A stretch of DNA of 64,000 nucleotides from Kitagawia praeruptora (lineage: Eukaryota > Streptophyta > Magnoliopsida > Apiales > Apiaceae), in contig CM075346.1 in the NCBI GenBank assembly GCA_037693485.1, positions 126,220,001 through 126,284,000 on the forward strand, written 5' to 3'. A program made the position numbers and the translations under genes. Each line of letters opens with the position of its first letter. The stretch's first letter is position 1. Shown one piece after another: positions 39,890 through 51,663 of the stretch. Below the pieces are notes generated by a model. The model was given only the letters and a program-made list of their open reading frames with translations. It was not told the DNA's origin and searched no databases.

Positions 39890-40160
39890 TAAAATTTACA
39901 GAGATGAAGAGAAGGTTCACTTGTTGACGATATTATTTGTTGAGCGAAAAGTATATTCCATTCACTATTTTATTATACTTTATTTCTTGATCAACTTTTT
40001 CTTATCTAGTCAATAAATTATTACTAGTAGTAATTTTTAAAGAAGGATTCGTACAGGTATCTGTAAATTTTTATTCAAAAGTAATATTATTGCATTTTTA
40101 ATTTTTTATACTAAATTACTAATCCTCCTGCGTATCTCCCGAACATATTACAATGCATTA

Positions 40161-40417
40161 CTCCCTGTCCCTTTTTATTCTTCTGGTTTAGAAAGTCGGG
40201 ACTGTTCATAACAAGAGATAAATTACTAATTTACGTCTAATCTATAAAATAAAATATAGTCATGAGTGATCTTGTTGGATTCGTATTTATGAGTACTTTA
40301 ATACAGTGAAGTTTTTATATTCAATACTAATACGAAATTAAAGATATTAACGAGTAAAAGTGTGCATTGGCAAACGTGTCCAAGAGAAATGGGAAGAGTT
40401 TTAAGGGACGGAGGGAG
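40161..40417. mobile_element. Stowaway-like MITE (257 bp)
   Basis: Ends CTCCCTGTCCC and GGGACGGAGGGAG with TA flanks (40159-40160 and 40418-40419). The interior is unlike the other Stowaways here. Confidence 0.82.
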
Positions 40418-40419
40418 TA

Positions 40420-41374
40420 CCATTCTATTTTTTAATTCATATTCTAAATTTAACAACTTTTTACATCTCTGTTTATTTTATCAATCCTTTATTATAATAC
40501 TTGAGTCCACCACACGTCAGTTAACCAATAAGAATCGAATAATTATTTTAGGACCAATCAGAGCTAATTCATAAAATTTAGATCTTTCCTTATTTACAAT
40601 CTCACCCTACCTCTTTAACCATGATTAGTTAACACTTCTAATTTAAATACAATAATGATTTTATTAAACATATCCATAAATACCTATTTTTTAAATCAAA
40701 AAATATTTACTAGAAAATCACAATTTTACAATTATAATCAATATTAAATAATTATAATCTAACTTAACTAAAAATCTGAAAAAATCGAATTTGAAATCAG
40801 ATTTTAAATAACTTGGATAAAATCCATACCTTCAAAATTTTGATTTTTTTATAAGCTCAAAAATATATTTATTCATAATTTGTTAATAAAATTAATTAAT
40901 AAATGCATATAAGCCAACACTACAAAATCGGATTTGAATAAATTTTAAATAGCTTAGATAAAATTCATATCTTCAAAAAATCAATTTTTTAAAAGGTTAA
41001 AAAATTATATTTATTCATAATTTGTTAATAAAATAGTTAATAAATTCATATACACGAACATTACATATATTTTAGTTATTTTAATTATTAAATATACACT
41101 ATAAGAGTATTATTATTGGATGGTGGATAAATTACCAATCAAAAAATTAAAATTATTTTAGAGGCAATCAGAATTTACTTCTAAACTTTAAATCAATCAA
41201 TAATGTACAAAATTTTTATTATTTACCATACTTATTCTAATTTACTAATCGCTATTAAATTAAATTTAAATATAAAATATCTTGATTTAATAACTTCGAA
41301 AATCACATGATTTTTAATTTTAAAAAATTTCTACTAACCGTAAATATTATTTTCTATAAATCCACTTATATATT

Positions 41375-41380
<6 letters not shown>
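40420..41380. other. AT-rich intergenic stretch
   Basis: No gene. A segment of about 80 bp is repeated approximately (TTTTAAATA-CTT-GATAAAAT-CATA-CTTCAAAA near 40802 and 40946). Confidence 0.5.

Positions 41381-41457
<77 letters not shown>
41381..41457. repeat. (AT)n microsatellite, left part
   Basis: About 77 bp of uninterrupted AT repeats next to a foldback element. Confidence 0.97.
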
Positions 41458-41459
<2 letters not shown>

Positions 41460-41837
41460 AAGGTTCTATGGAGTACTGTTTTACTTGGAGTACTTGGAGT
41501 ACATATACGTTCTGCATTTAAAATTTTGTAAACTTTATTATTTTGCAAAACTTATTACATGAATATCATTATTTCATTGAAAATCTTGAAAATTTTGTAT
41601 ATTTTGCTAACAAAATATTGCAAAACGAATTGTTCTGCGAAACACATTTGGGTTGCAAAACATATATGTTATGATTGCAAAACATAAAGGATTTCAAGAT
41701 GATATATGATTTTCAAGATTATCATATGATATTTATATAACAAGGTTTGCAAAATAATAAATTTTAATATATTTTGAATGCAGAACATATATGTACTCCA
41801 AGTACTCCAATTAAAACAGTAGTACTCCATAGAACTT

Positions 41838-41840
<3 letters not shown>
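41458..41840. mobile_element. foldback MITE (383 bp) within a TA microsatellite
   Basis: Long inverted ends of about 65 bp: left GGTTCTATGGAGTACTGTTT, right in reverse complement AGTTCTATGGAGTACTACTG; both continue into GGAGTACTTGGAGTACATAT and GTTCTGCATT. Both sides are pure TA repeats, so any TSD is hidden. No ORF. Confidence 0.8.

Positions 41841-41931
<91 letters not shown>
41841..41931. repeat. (TA)n microsatellite, right part
   Basis: About 91 bp of uninterrupted TA repeats on the other side of the foldback element. Confidence 0.97.
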
Positions 41932-41933
<2 letters not shown>

Positions 41934-42889
41934 TTTATTTGTGAATGGTTTTTGAACATCCTTTATTAAAGGATACCCGAATCTTACATGTATTAATTAA
42001 CCAATCACAAAATTGTGAATTATTTTAAAATCAATCAGAATCTATTAAATTTAAATCGATTAAACTTAATGTAATATGTTTCTCTATTAGATATAGATTC
42101 TACGTTTTAATCAAGACTAAACTCAAATCAAGTTACACTCGGTAACAATTAATTTTTATTTTTTCATATCAATTAACTGAACATAATAACTACTAATTTT
42201 TATTTTAACAATTAACTAATAAACAATTTATAAAAATAAAATTCTTACAAACTATAAAATATAATTATTATATCAATTTAAACATTACAGGAAATTAAAG
42301 CCGCTTATTCCCTATTTCCCATCAGACTTAGCCAACTTTGATAAACTAAGTGTATGCATCAATTCTTCTCATGGCTAAATCATATCAATTTCGGTTAAGG
42401 TATTATTTTTTATCTTTTTATTATATGGCTTTCTATACTTGGACAAATTATCTTTTTATTTCGATTGTATATATGTATTATATGTGTCGTGTTTTAATTG
42501 TCCAATAAATTCAACAGAAAAACGTTTCTGCCAAAAAAAATAGAAAACGATTTAGGTTATCATCATCCCCAGTCCGGATTCTCTCAGAGTTACTTCCCAT
42601 TATAATATTCAGTAGCAAACTTCAATATATAATTCAGCGATTTACTAAATTGTAGGCATCAATCCTTATCATATTACACTGATTTGTTTACATTATTAGG
42701 TGTGCCTATAGATAAATGTTCTTTTACAAATAAAGAAAAATCAAGAAAAAATTCTAAAAAAAACTTAAAAAACTGATATCAACTCCTAAACTTTAATTTA
42801 GCATTTTTTGGGAAAGGTTGAGAGAGAGGGAGCAACAACTACGGTTTTTGTTATAAAAATTATTTATAATGATAAGTAAAAAGGTTGAT
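41932..42889. other. AT-rich intergenic stretch, no gene seen
   Basis: Neither strand shows coding sequence or clear repeat ends. Confidence 0.5.
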
Positions 42890-43445
42890 ACACACTACTA
42901 GAAAAACTGCCTTAGACATCGCTTATTAGCTGATGTCTTTTGAAAATGCAAGCGATGTCTTTGCATGCGATGTAAAAGGTAGGGGTCTTAGACATCGCTT
43001 TTTAGCCGATGTCTATAAGCCATTAAGACATCAGTCTTATATTAGAAGCGATGTAGTATCTGTATTTTCACATCGGTTTCTATTATTTAGTGATATCTAT
43101 TATATTCTGTAACATCAGTTCTTTTGTTTGTAAAGTGATGTTAGTTTTCTTTTTTAATTCATGAATCCCCTGTTTCAATGAAATGCCCAAAAACTAAACA
43201 TTCATCCGAAAACTAAATTACCATACCAAAATTAAAGAACCAAACCAATGTCGTAAAACCAAACATTCATTAATTTACCAAGATTCCAACTACATCATCC
43301 ACCAATCCAAACAAACTACATATATCAAAACCAACTACTATATATATTTTCAAACCATCATTTACAAACTACATAATTCATCCCAAACATAGTTTACCAG
43401 CTACATTTCCCCATCAACATAAACTACAAGTCTAGAAGTACATAA

Positions 43446-43640
43446 TTGACGATGCCTCTGCCATGGCTCTTTGAGGTTGAAAAACTTGCTTCTGCTGAAG
43501 CGTCTGAAGCTTTTGCTGCATGTCACCCTGCAAGAGATTTGGCTGATATTGCAGACCTAGTTGCTGCTGCAATTGTACTGGTTATGATTGCATTTAATTG
43601 TACTGGTTATGTTGCAGACCTAGTTTCTAACTAACAGGTG
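43446..43640 (-). pseudogene. Gln-rich gene fragment inside CACTA
   Basis: The minus strand reads a Gln-rich peptide including QYQPNLLQGDMQQKLQTLQQ and ending near MAEASSI. It resembles Gln-rich stretches of plant Mediator subunit 15-type proteins, but low-complexity sequence makes that weak. A plus-strand ORF in the same place is its shadow. Confidence 0.35.
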
Positions 43641-43651
43641 GTCATACATAC

Positions 43652-43794
43652 CTCTGCTTTGCGCTATTACTTAATTTAATAATCACATTGCCAAGAACCA
43701 TTAAGCTCTTGTTTATGTATTTTCCTTCCTTCAACCGGACTCCTCTAGCTCCAGTTTTAGCAATCCTCTCAGACCCAGCCAAGTCTCTTAAATT
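43652..43794 (-). pseudogene. captured kinesin motor-domain exon
   Basis: The minus strand encodes LAGSERIAKTG, then RLKEGKYINKSLMVLGNVI. That is the kinesin switch II region (DLAGSE) and the following helix, of the kinesin-7/CENP-E-like type by residue pattern. The exon has intact borders: ATCAG before it and GAG|GTATGT after it, so it is one genomic exon of about 143 bp. No neighbouring motor exons (P-loop, switch I) are found in the element. It cannot make a motor; it is a transduced fragment. Confidence 0.85.
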
Positions 43795-44373
43795 CTGATT
43801 AAGATTGAAAATATATATAGATCAGACAAGATTAGTTAACATGTTGTATGATACTAGAACTACATTAGTTATTGGTTACTAAACATACTGATATTACTTT
43901 TTTAGATACAAAAGTATGACATGTTATATTCTACAGGCTGTTTACAAACTTCACTATGCTGATTCCAGTTTTTTACCAGAATATACATTCTGAAAATTGC
44001 CTTCTGTTACTCTAGATTACAACATGTATTTTTGCTAGTTATCTTATTATAACATATTCACAACAAACATACTTCTGAACTCTGCATAAAAGAATCCCTA
44101 AACAATTCTTAAGTGACAGATGTTTAGCATTAAGTCTATAATTACAATACGGATGGTAGATTTTGTTACTTGAAGTAGCTCCAGTTGTTAAACCGTAAAC
44201 CCACCAGTTATCAAGCATGCATGTGTAGGGCAAGGACTAAATAATTAATAACGTTTCTGCCTTTCAGATTTTGACAAATAGCAAGGAAGCTTGATGAATA
44301 TAACCAATGAAACTAAAACATACAAGAGTGCATGCTCTGGTGCGGATTTCTTTTAGTTAAAGCTCCAAGCTTG

Positions 44374-44733
44374 TTAATTAGTTACAAAGAAAATGGTAAT
44401 CACTTCAGACAATGAACCATAGTTTCTTTTTGCAATGCAATCAGAATTAGTGTTAATAATAGGAACAATAGTATTGCCAGAATTATTAAAACAAGTAGCA
44501 GGACAAACCGTCTCCAAATCAGTGCAAAAAGATGGTTCAGACATATCGTCGAACACCTTGTCCGCAAGGCTGGGAGGAGTCGAATTTTGAAGCTTCTTGG
44601 AAGTGAGCAACCCATCAACCACAAGGTTGGAATCAACAGACAAACCAGGAGTAGTATGCAAAGAAAAAATCTCCAAAGATAAAGCGGAAATTCTCTCAGA
44701 CAAACCGTCAAACACCTTGACTGCAGGCGACAT
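44374..44733 (-). CDS. hypothetical 119-aa ORF inside the CACTA element
   Basis: Opens with MSPAVKVFDGLSERI and contains a second similar VFDDMSEPSF, suggesting an internal repeat of KVFDxxSE. No known domain. It could be a small element gene or part of another captured gene; an upstream 5' exon near 44890 is possible but not provable. Confidence 0.3.
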   Translation of the reverse strand: MSPAVKVFDGLSERISALSLEIFSLHTTPGLSVDSNLVVDGLLTSKKLQNSTPPSLADKVFDDMSEPSFCTDLETVCPATCFNNSGNTIVPIINTNSDCIAKRNYGSLSEVITIFFVTN

Positions 44734-45340
44734 AAGATCACATAAGCTCTGTTGTAGTATAGTAAATTAAGAAATACACAGAGAATTGATTGATCAAATA
44801 TCAATCAAATTAGTATCAAACAACCATCTCAGTTCAACATTCATCACTAAATCAAAATACAAGGGTTCGAATGAGATACCTTAATCATGGCGTTTATACA
44901 CATGATTATTACCAACTAAAATTAACACAAACAAATTATGACAACCGATGGATATTTTGATCGGAAAAACGATTTCAAGGTCTAGGGTTTCGGTGGTGTG
45001 AGCGGCGTGAAATTTTAAGTCTCAAAATATGATCTTGTGTTTTGGGAGAGAGGTGTCTTAATTAGAAACAGGAAGGGGGAAATATGTTAAAGGGGGGGAA
45101 TATTCTAAGGGGGAAACTAAAATTGAAATTTTTGGTAAGGGCGGGGAGAAAAGGGAGGGGAAGCGGGTTTCATATTTTTTTTTAAAGGGCTTAGACATCG
45201 CTTTAGTTATTGACTGATGTATCGATATTAAAAAGACATCACTTTTTAATTCGGTGATGTAAAAAATGCTTTTAACATCAGCGATTTTTCTAACTGATGT
45301 TTAATGTGCGATGTCTAATGCTGTTTTTCTAGTAGTGACA

Positions 45341-46889
45341 CTTAAGATTATATTTTGTTTTTAATAAAAGGGTGTCTTTTTGAATTTTGTATTCTTCAAT
45401 TAAAGTAAAACAAAAAGGGGGGTTTTATTTTGTTTGGGAGACTTTACACCATGCATGCTACTCTTAGTTTTGTTTTGTAACATCTTAATGTTGTTCTAAG
45501 ACATATAAATATATATTTACATAACTTGGATACATAGTAATATTTCATATAATTATTATATTTTTTTTCTATTCGCGTATTTCTTTTCATTTCGTGTACA
45601 CTAAAAAATTTGTGTAATTTAGTGTTATTTTGTGTTCAAATTTTAGGTACACAATTTAATATCATGTCATTTTCGTTCAAGACCCTAAAGTACATGACAT
45701 GAATGTACAAAACGATTTGTCATGTTTACATAAGCTATTTCTTCTTATATATGTAAAAAAAATAAAATAATACTCACTGTTAAATGAAAATGAATTTCAT
45801 GTTATTTAACCCAAAATCTGAATTATAAGGACACATATATAATAATGTGATTATGTGTTTATATACTACACATTTGATTTCAATTTTATGGACAGTAGCT
45901 TATTTTCACAAGTTAGTCAAATTAAAAAAGATAGGTGATACTCATTTTCATATATCTTATTTTAAGAATAAAAGAAAACTAAAATTTATTATTCCATGTT
46001 TTACTTAGAAAAAAAAAACCAAAATACAAACTTCCAAACTGAAAATGCACATTTTAAGTTGTCTTTACAAATAAGCTAAGGGCAATAACCATAAAATCTA
46101 ACAATTATATGTTACTCCAATAACGCGATATATTGAATTTGTTTGGTTAGTTGATAAAAAAATTTGTTTAATAGTAAATCAATTCATTACTAAAAGGACA
46201 TATAATTTGTAAAAATGATATTGAACAATCACATAGCAAACTAGATTAGATGAAAGTTTCTATTGTTATAACTACGTTCGTTTCATATATTTTGCACAAT
46301 AGATATCATTTCTTATATCGCTGAAACATGCAACCTTTTTTTATAGAGAGTCTAATAATTTATTGGAGTCGTGAGGATTAAGTTTCTACACATTTTCAAT
46401 ATGTAATCGAAAAATTAACCACGACCATACAAATATTTTCAATAAATTAATATAATAAATATTTTAAGGATTCGATATTTAATAAATATACCGAATTCTC
46501 AGAATATGGGTGAAAAATTTGTTAACATGATACGTAGAAATATTCTCTAACAAAGAGAGAAATAAAATGAAAGCTAAATTTTAAAAAATACAATAAAGAG
46601 GAATTTTGAACTTTTCAACGGGGGTTGTATTTGTTTTGATAATTGGTTCATAATATTAATATTAATTCAATTGGTATGAATTCACGGATAAGTAATATTA
46701 TACTTACGTTAATTAACATTCCAATAAAATTATATATTTTTCTAAATAAAAATTAAAATAATATATTTATAATAATTTATTAATATAATTTATGGGTCGG
46801 TGCGTATAACGGGTAGAACACTAGTAAACTTTAATTTCTCTCTCGGACATGGTCCCTGACTACACAAAATAAAGCTAGAGATATCTCAT
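45341..46889. other. AT-rich intergenic stretch with a possible Helitron 3' end
   Basis: At 46793-46824 a degenerate hairpin-like GGTCGGTGCGTATAACGGGT is followed by ACACTAG and T, resembling a decayed Helitron 3' end. No matching 5' end is found. No gene. Confidence 0.35.
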
Positions 46890-46904
46890 TCTATACTCAA
46901 TATT

Positions 46905-47296
46905 TTTTTCTTAGAGGGAAACTGCAATTTATATTAACTTGAAAGATATCCATGAGCACATTAGGAGTATGGGTAATGATTTTACATACTTGTTCTATCT
47001 CAAAAGGAAATAACTTAGCAAAATGATGAGCCACATATTTGGCATCCCTGCCAACATGCGACCAGCTAACTGAATTAAAACACCTACACAAAGCAAATAT
47101 ATCACCTAGCACCGAATCAAGATCAGCAAGAAAGATGGCTCCTTTGGAGAGGCGGTTGATGCATTAGCTTCTGCAACTTCAGGGGTCCAATGCACCACCC
47201 TGACTCGTCTGGTTGCAGCAAAGATTACTTCCTCTTCATTATTCCTGGCTACGACTCCTAGTCCCACTCATCCATCCTCTGAAAGTGAAGCATCAG
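46905..47296 (-). mobile_element. 5'-truncated LINE with RNase H (RVT_3-like) remnant
   Basis: Flanked by a perfect 15-bp TSD, TCTATACTCAATATT (46890-46904 and 47297-47311), with a short A tail on the minus strand next to the left copy. The minus strand reads an RNase H-like remnant in shifting frames: DASLSEDG then LGVVARNN, and downstream SVSWSHVGRDAKYVAHHFAKL, as in the C-terminal RNase H of plant LINE ORF2. Only the last ~390 bp were copied, the usual 5' truncation. Confidence 0.82.
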
Positions 47297-47311
47297 TCTA
47301 TACTCAATATT

Positions 47312-47881
47312 ACTATACATATTTGGAGCCTTTAATTTTTATCTTTAATCTGAACACACTGAGGGAGTGAGGGTAAATTATTTAGTTATTTATTTATAAC
47401 TTATATTATATATCCGAAATAAATGACTAAATAGATAGTTATTGCAAAAGCAAAACAAAATGGAGAAGGTGAAAGATATGGGAGTGGAAGACTGCGACCA
47501 TGTCGAAAGAAAGTTTGTGCCCGTGATGGTACTACTGATGACCAGGCGTGGGGTTAGTATTTTAAAAGTTGGCTACCAAAATCTGTGCAAAGCCTGAACA
47601 AAACATGCATGTAGATGCTTGTATGTTTAAGTTACATATATAAATATTACCTTTTTTTGTTTATTTTCTTATTTCTGTACCGAATTTGCAGTGGAGCTGG
47701 TGAGTGGCTTCCCTGTTTTCCTATAAATTTTATGTAACTGTCGGTCATTTTAGCTCACCATTGCCTTGTTAAAGGGGTGTGCTCTGCGGAAACATAAGTG
47801 AGTTGGCTGGACATCTTGTAAAACATATTACTAGAGCTTAAGATGATCCTAATTAATGGAATACCAATCACACCACATTAT
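47312..47881. other. intergenic stretch, no gene seen
   Basis: No repeat ends or convincing coding sequence. Confidence 0.45.
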
Positions 47882-48670
47882 GGGCCTGTTTGTTTCCCCA
47901 TATTACTGTGAATGTATGGCTTATAAGTCCATAAACACTTATGGGAGGTGTTTGCCAAAATAAGTTTTAGCTCAACTTATAATTTATAAATCCATAAGTT
48001 GAATGTTAAGAATCCTTAACTTAGAGCATCTCCAAGGTTATTATGTAAAATGATTAGCTATATTGATTAGCTATCTTGATATTGTAAAATTTTTGCTAAG
48101 GATGAGGATGAACACTCCAATGCTATTATCTATAATTATGATTATGTAAAATTATACATAAGGGGCTCATTGGTTCAACAAATATAGCAAATCAAAAATG
48201 GTTATCTATAATTTTTTGCTAAAGGTTTGATGGTTGGAATACTCATACTTTTACATATTATCTAAATAGTGCCATTAGATGCCACCTAGGTGCCACATGG
48301 ATAATTATAGCTAATGGTTTTGTACCCTTGGAGATGCTCTTATCACTTATTCTCGATATACGCAATATATAATATCCTTCAAATCTTCAAAACCATATAT
48401 CTCTCGATCCATTCATTAGAAAATTGATATGTATATATCAAATTTCCCTAGTTATCGAGATCTATCCATTGATATCCATTGTTATATATAAAAAACAAAT
48501 ATTTTGAAAATTATAAAAAAAGTTAACTTATAAGTTCTGATTTACCCAAGCAGTCAACTGATTATAAGTTCTGATTTACCAAACATTTTACTGACTGCTC
48601 TACTTATCACTTATATGACATAAGTACCTTATAAGTCATAAGCTACTTATTTTAAGATAGCCCAAACATA
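47882..48670. mobile_element. probable MITE interrupted by a Tourist-like MITE
   Basis: Ends GGGCCTGTTTG and, in reverse complement, GTATGTTTGGGCT; subterminal sequences share ACTTATAAGT/CATAAGT motifs. No clear TSD remains, so the boundaries are uncertain. The nested element is 48024-48339. Confidence 0.45.
48024..48339. mobile_element. Tourist-like MITE (316 bp)
   Basis: Ends GAGCATCTCCAAGG and CCTTGGAGATGCTC are perfect inverted repeats, flanked by the 3-bp TSD TTA (48021-48023 and 48340-48342). PIF/Harbinger type by TSD. Confidence 0.88.
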
Positions 48671-48883
48671 CACTATGTCGAGGAATGATTCCTCGACGAC
48701 ATCCAATTCTAAGGTACACAACAATATTAAGTAAATTTAATATTCTAAGGTACAACTGATGGCATATGGTTCGCAAATTCAGGAGGTGTTTTTGGATGGC
48801 TACCGCATTGACGTAGCAAAAGTTAAGCTAGATGGTTATGTTGATAGTGGCTGGGCAAGAAGTTGTGATGACATGAAGAGTAA

Positions 48884-49297
48884 GGCCATCTCCAATCGTT
48901 ACTCTATCTTTATCTTCAAATATAAAGTAATTTCACTTCATATCACCCCCACGGGGTGTCTCAGATGGTCGGACAGTGGCGCTTAAGGCTTGCTGCCTTG
49001 AGGTCACGAGTTCGATTCCCTGGGGGCTCCGGGATTAAGTGGATTACCATGCTCGGGGGTATGAGTATGCCCTCCGGATTAATCGAGGTGCGCACAAGCT
49101 GGCCCGGACACCGAATTATCAAAAAAAAAAAAAAAAATCACTTCATATCTTTATTCTTCTCCAACCATTCCTCTAAACTCTATTTGAAGTTAAAGATAGA
49201 GTAATGAATAGTATGATTTCATATTTGAAGTTAAAGATAGAGTAACTTTATATTTGAAATTAAAGTTGAATATGAAGTTGGACCATTGGAGATGTCC
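48884..49297. mobile_element. Tourist-like MITE split by a SINE
   Basis: Ends GGCCATCTCCAAT and ATTGGAGATGTCC are inverted repeats with flanks TAA and TTA. The body has ACTCTATCTTTA-CTTCAAATATA and its inverse TATTTGAAGTTAAAGATAGAGT (the latter twice). Without the SINE and one TSD copy it would be about 209 bp. It interrupts the copia relic. Confidence 0.8.
48945..49137 (+). mobile_element. tRNA-derived SINE (193 bp)
   Basis: A-box-like GTCTCAGATGGTCGGACAG and B box GAGTTCGATTCCC, a tRNA-unrelated body and an A17 tail. Flanked by a perfect 12-bp TSD, TCACTTCATATC (48933-48944 and 49138-49149). Larger and different in sequence from the SINE at 5388. Confidence 0.9.
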
Positions 49298-49650
49298 TTA
49301 GGTGATGTATTTACAATTTGGTTTCGGTATGATATGCTAAAAGTAAGAGGTAATGGCACTATCAACCACGGAAGCCGAATATATCACCCTACCAGCTGCT
49401 GCAAATCAAGAAATATGATTTAAAACATTGCTTACTTTAGGCTAGAAACAAAGCTCTCCAACTGATTTCCTTACTGTGACAACAAATCGGATATTGCTGT
49501 TGCACAGAATCCTGTACAACACGGTAGAACCAAACACATCAATGTAAACTTGTAAAGTAACACTCTATTTAGGAAGCTGAAAAGAATTCTCTTATTAAGT
49601 CACATCATAGCTCAACTGATCCACAACTTATCTAAACTGTAGCATGTTTT

Positions 49651-50912
49651 GAGTACATGAGTAGGATCACATCACAGGCTAATGAGCAAGAAAATTTTAC
49701 ATCATCATCAGCATGAATGACACCATCAAACACTTGTTTACAGTTTTCTTTTAGAATCACCCGGGGGCTTAGGAGGTTCCAACAAGCTGAAACCCTTGAA
49801 AAACAGCCCAAATTTAGCTCGGAGGGGTGAGAACCATCCAATATTAACTAAAACTCATTGCACCCCAAGTGTCAGACAAATCTTCGATGAGCCCTGCAAA
49901 ATACATGCAAGTCCAATTTAGTTAATTTGACCTTTTATCATGGACTCTGGCATCAACACATAGTTTCTACACTCCCAGACATGAGTTCTTCCATTTGACT
50001 TTTGTAGGCTCAGACTTCCCTTCCATCGGTTGTGCTTTCCATTTAGATGCTTCCATTACTCTGTTTATCATAGAGAAGCCTTGAGTCTAAATACTGTCCT
50101 CATCGGACATTTTGGTATCTCGAGTTTCTAACTTGTCAGGTGACATCAGCAGCTTCACAGAGAATGATTTTCCAGTCTTCTGTTCTGTTTGACTTTGTCA
50201 CTCTCACATTAAAATTCCAGTCATTGCATCCAGTTAGATCAAGTAAGAAGTTTTGAAATTAAGGTTTAATGATACTATCCCCATACCCAGAAATATGAAC
50301 ACTTGTATTGATTTGGTGGTTTTCTCTTTAAATACTAGGTAACATTACACATGAAAATGAACAAGTAATATTCTAAACTACAGTAAGGTCCAAGGGTATT
50401 CCAAAGTCAGATATCAAAATCATGCCTCGTGAAAGTTATTCACATTGGAGTTGGACAATGGCGCATATGTAAAACCAAATGTACTTCACTTTACTGCAAA
50501 CCTTATTGCATCTCGAGGACAGGCATAATTTTCTACAATTTGCATAACTATGCAGTGAAAAATTATGTTCTTTATATGTTAATCTAACCGGCCTGTTCTT
50601 GCCAGTATACAAGAGCGTATGTATCACTAGTGGGTGCAACCGACCACAATGAAAAATTTAAAAATAAAATTTTTGTATGTATAAACTTTTTATAAAAATA
50701 TTTATAGTGAAAAAATTCAAATTTGATCCCACTAAAAAATTACTTTTGTAGTAATAGATATAAATTTGACCCCATCAAATTATGTAGTTAGTTTTATTCT
50801 TAATAAATCAAATTTTAAATTAATATATTTATCCTTAAAAAAAATTACACTCTATCATTGAGTTTAAAAAAAAAATTGATCCGCTTACTCCAATTTCTGG
50901 CTACGCCACTGC
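49651..50912. other. intergenic stretch with unidentified relics
   Basis: 49960-50200 translates on the minus strand into a partly open peptide (KTGKSFSVKLLMSPDKLE, later EASKWKAQPMEGKSEP) with stops; not identified. 50640-50911 ends TGGCTACGCCACTG, resembling the CAGTGGCGGAGCCAG terminus common to a plant repeat; the other end is unclear. Confidence 0.35.
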
Positions 50913-50917
50913 CAATG

Positions 50918-51637
50918 TGTTATGCCTGAATTTGGCATAAGTCCTAAACATGCCTAATGGGCTAGAATATCAGTACATCTCACATAATGGGCCTAAGAAT
51001 GAGGAATGGGTCATTAAAGTCCGCCATCACAGGGAAGTTCGTCCCATTATTTTACAGCAGGTCGCCAGCGAGCCCTAAGGTATGGGTCGCAGTTCACGAG
51101 GTCTAGCGAGGCCTAGAGGTCCAGCGTGGCCTAGCATGTTATTATAAAGGCTTATGGTCAGGCCCAGCGAGGTCGCATAAGTAGGTTATCTTCATGCAGC
51201 GAGGATCGCCTCGCATGGTCAGACCCAGCGAGGTCGCATGCGAGGCCATCTAGTCAGTTTCGCCAGTAAAGATAATTATAGCATTAAACAAGCTGTGGGT
51301 TCCCCTTTATGGGCCATGGACAGAATAAATGGGTAGAAAAACAACCCAAAGAGATGACTAGTGGATTTGGGCCAAGCCGAGCCCATAGAAACCCTAGCCC
51401 ATCTAGATAACTTCTTCTCTAAGAGAACTACGTATGGCTTGATCCATATAAATAGGGTACGTAGGCATCTTGTAAAGCATGAGAAACAGTTCACCACTGA
51501 TTATCAATACACAAGAGCAGCCACATCAAAACACACAAACCCTAATCCCAATTCTTCTTATAGCAAAATATCCGTATTTTGCTCCGTAAATTCAGCAACC
51601 TCCATAAATATTGTTATACAATATTCTCCCTATAACA
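50918..51637 (+). repeat. 5' LTR of the gypsy element
   Basis: TGTTATGCC...CCTATAACA, with inverted TGTTAT/ATAACA ends. TATA box TATAAATAG at 51447-51455. It contains repeated CAGCGAGGTCGCAT-type motifs at 51158-51242. Confidence 0.95.
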
Positions 51638-51657
51638 TTTGGCGCTAGAAGGAGGGG
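51638..51657 (+). promoter_or_regulatory. primer-binding site of the gypsy element
   Basis: TTTGGCGCTAGAAGGAGGGG directly follows the LTR; close to the gypsy PBS form TGGCGCCAGAAGGAGGGG. Confidence 0.85.
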
Positions 51658-51663
51658 TAGTCA

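Larger units (their letters stand above)
42893..45337. mobile_element. non-autonomous CACTA element (2445 bp) with captured gene fragments
   Basis: Ends CACTACTAGAAAAACTGC and, in reverse complement, CACTACTAGAAAAACAGC, flanked by the 3-bp TSD ACA (42890-42892 and 45338-45340). Subterminal regions are full of TTAGACATCGCTT/GCGATGTCT repeats in both orientations, typical of CACTA transposase-binding arrays. There is no transposase ORF. The interior holds a kinesin exon (43652-43794), a Gln-rich fragment and a 119-aa ORF, all minus strand. Confidence 0.93.
48760..49650 (+). pseudogene. copia RNase H relic interrupted by a MITE
   Basis: Before the MITE: KLDGYVDSGWARSCDDMKS (48818-48880). After it: ALSTTEAEYITLPAAANQ (49352-49405), then VAQNPVQHGRTKHIN (49500-49545) in shifting frames. 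These are the conserved blocks of copia RNase H in the right order. Stops and frameshifts are frequent and no LTR can be assigned; an old fragment. Confidence 0.8.

Noticed and set aside
41307..41548. ORFs on both strands across the TA microsatellite
   Set aside because: Tyr-Ile repeats from (TA)n; not coding.
43446..43634. 62-aa plus-strand ORF inside the CACTA element
   Set aside because: Shadow of the Gln-rich minus-strand fragment; CAG/CTG-type sequence is open in several frames.
46897..47112. 71-aa ORF as an independent gene
   Set aside because: It is the tail of a 5'-truncated LINE with A tail and 15-bp TSD; the upstream part is frameshifted.
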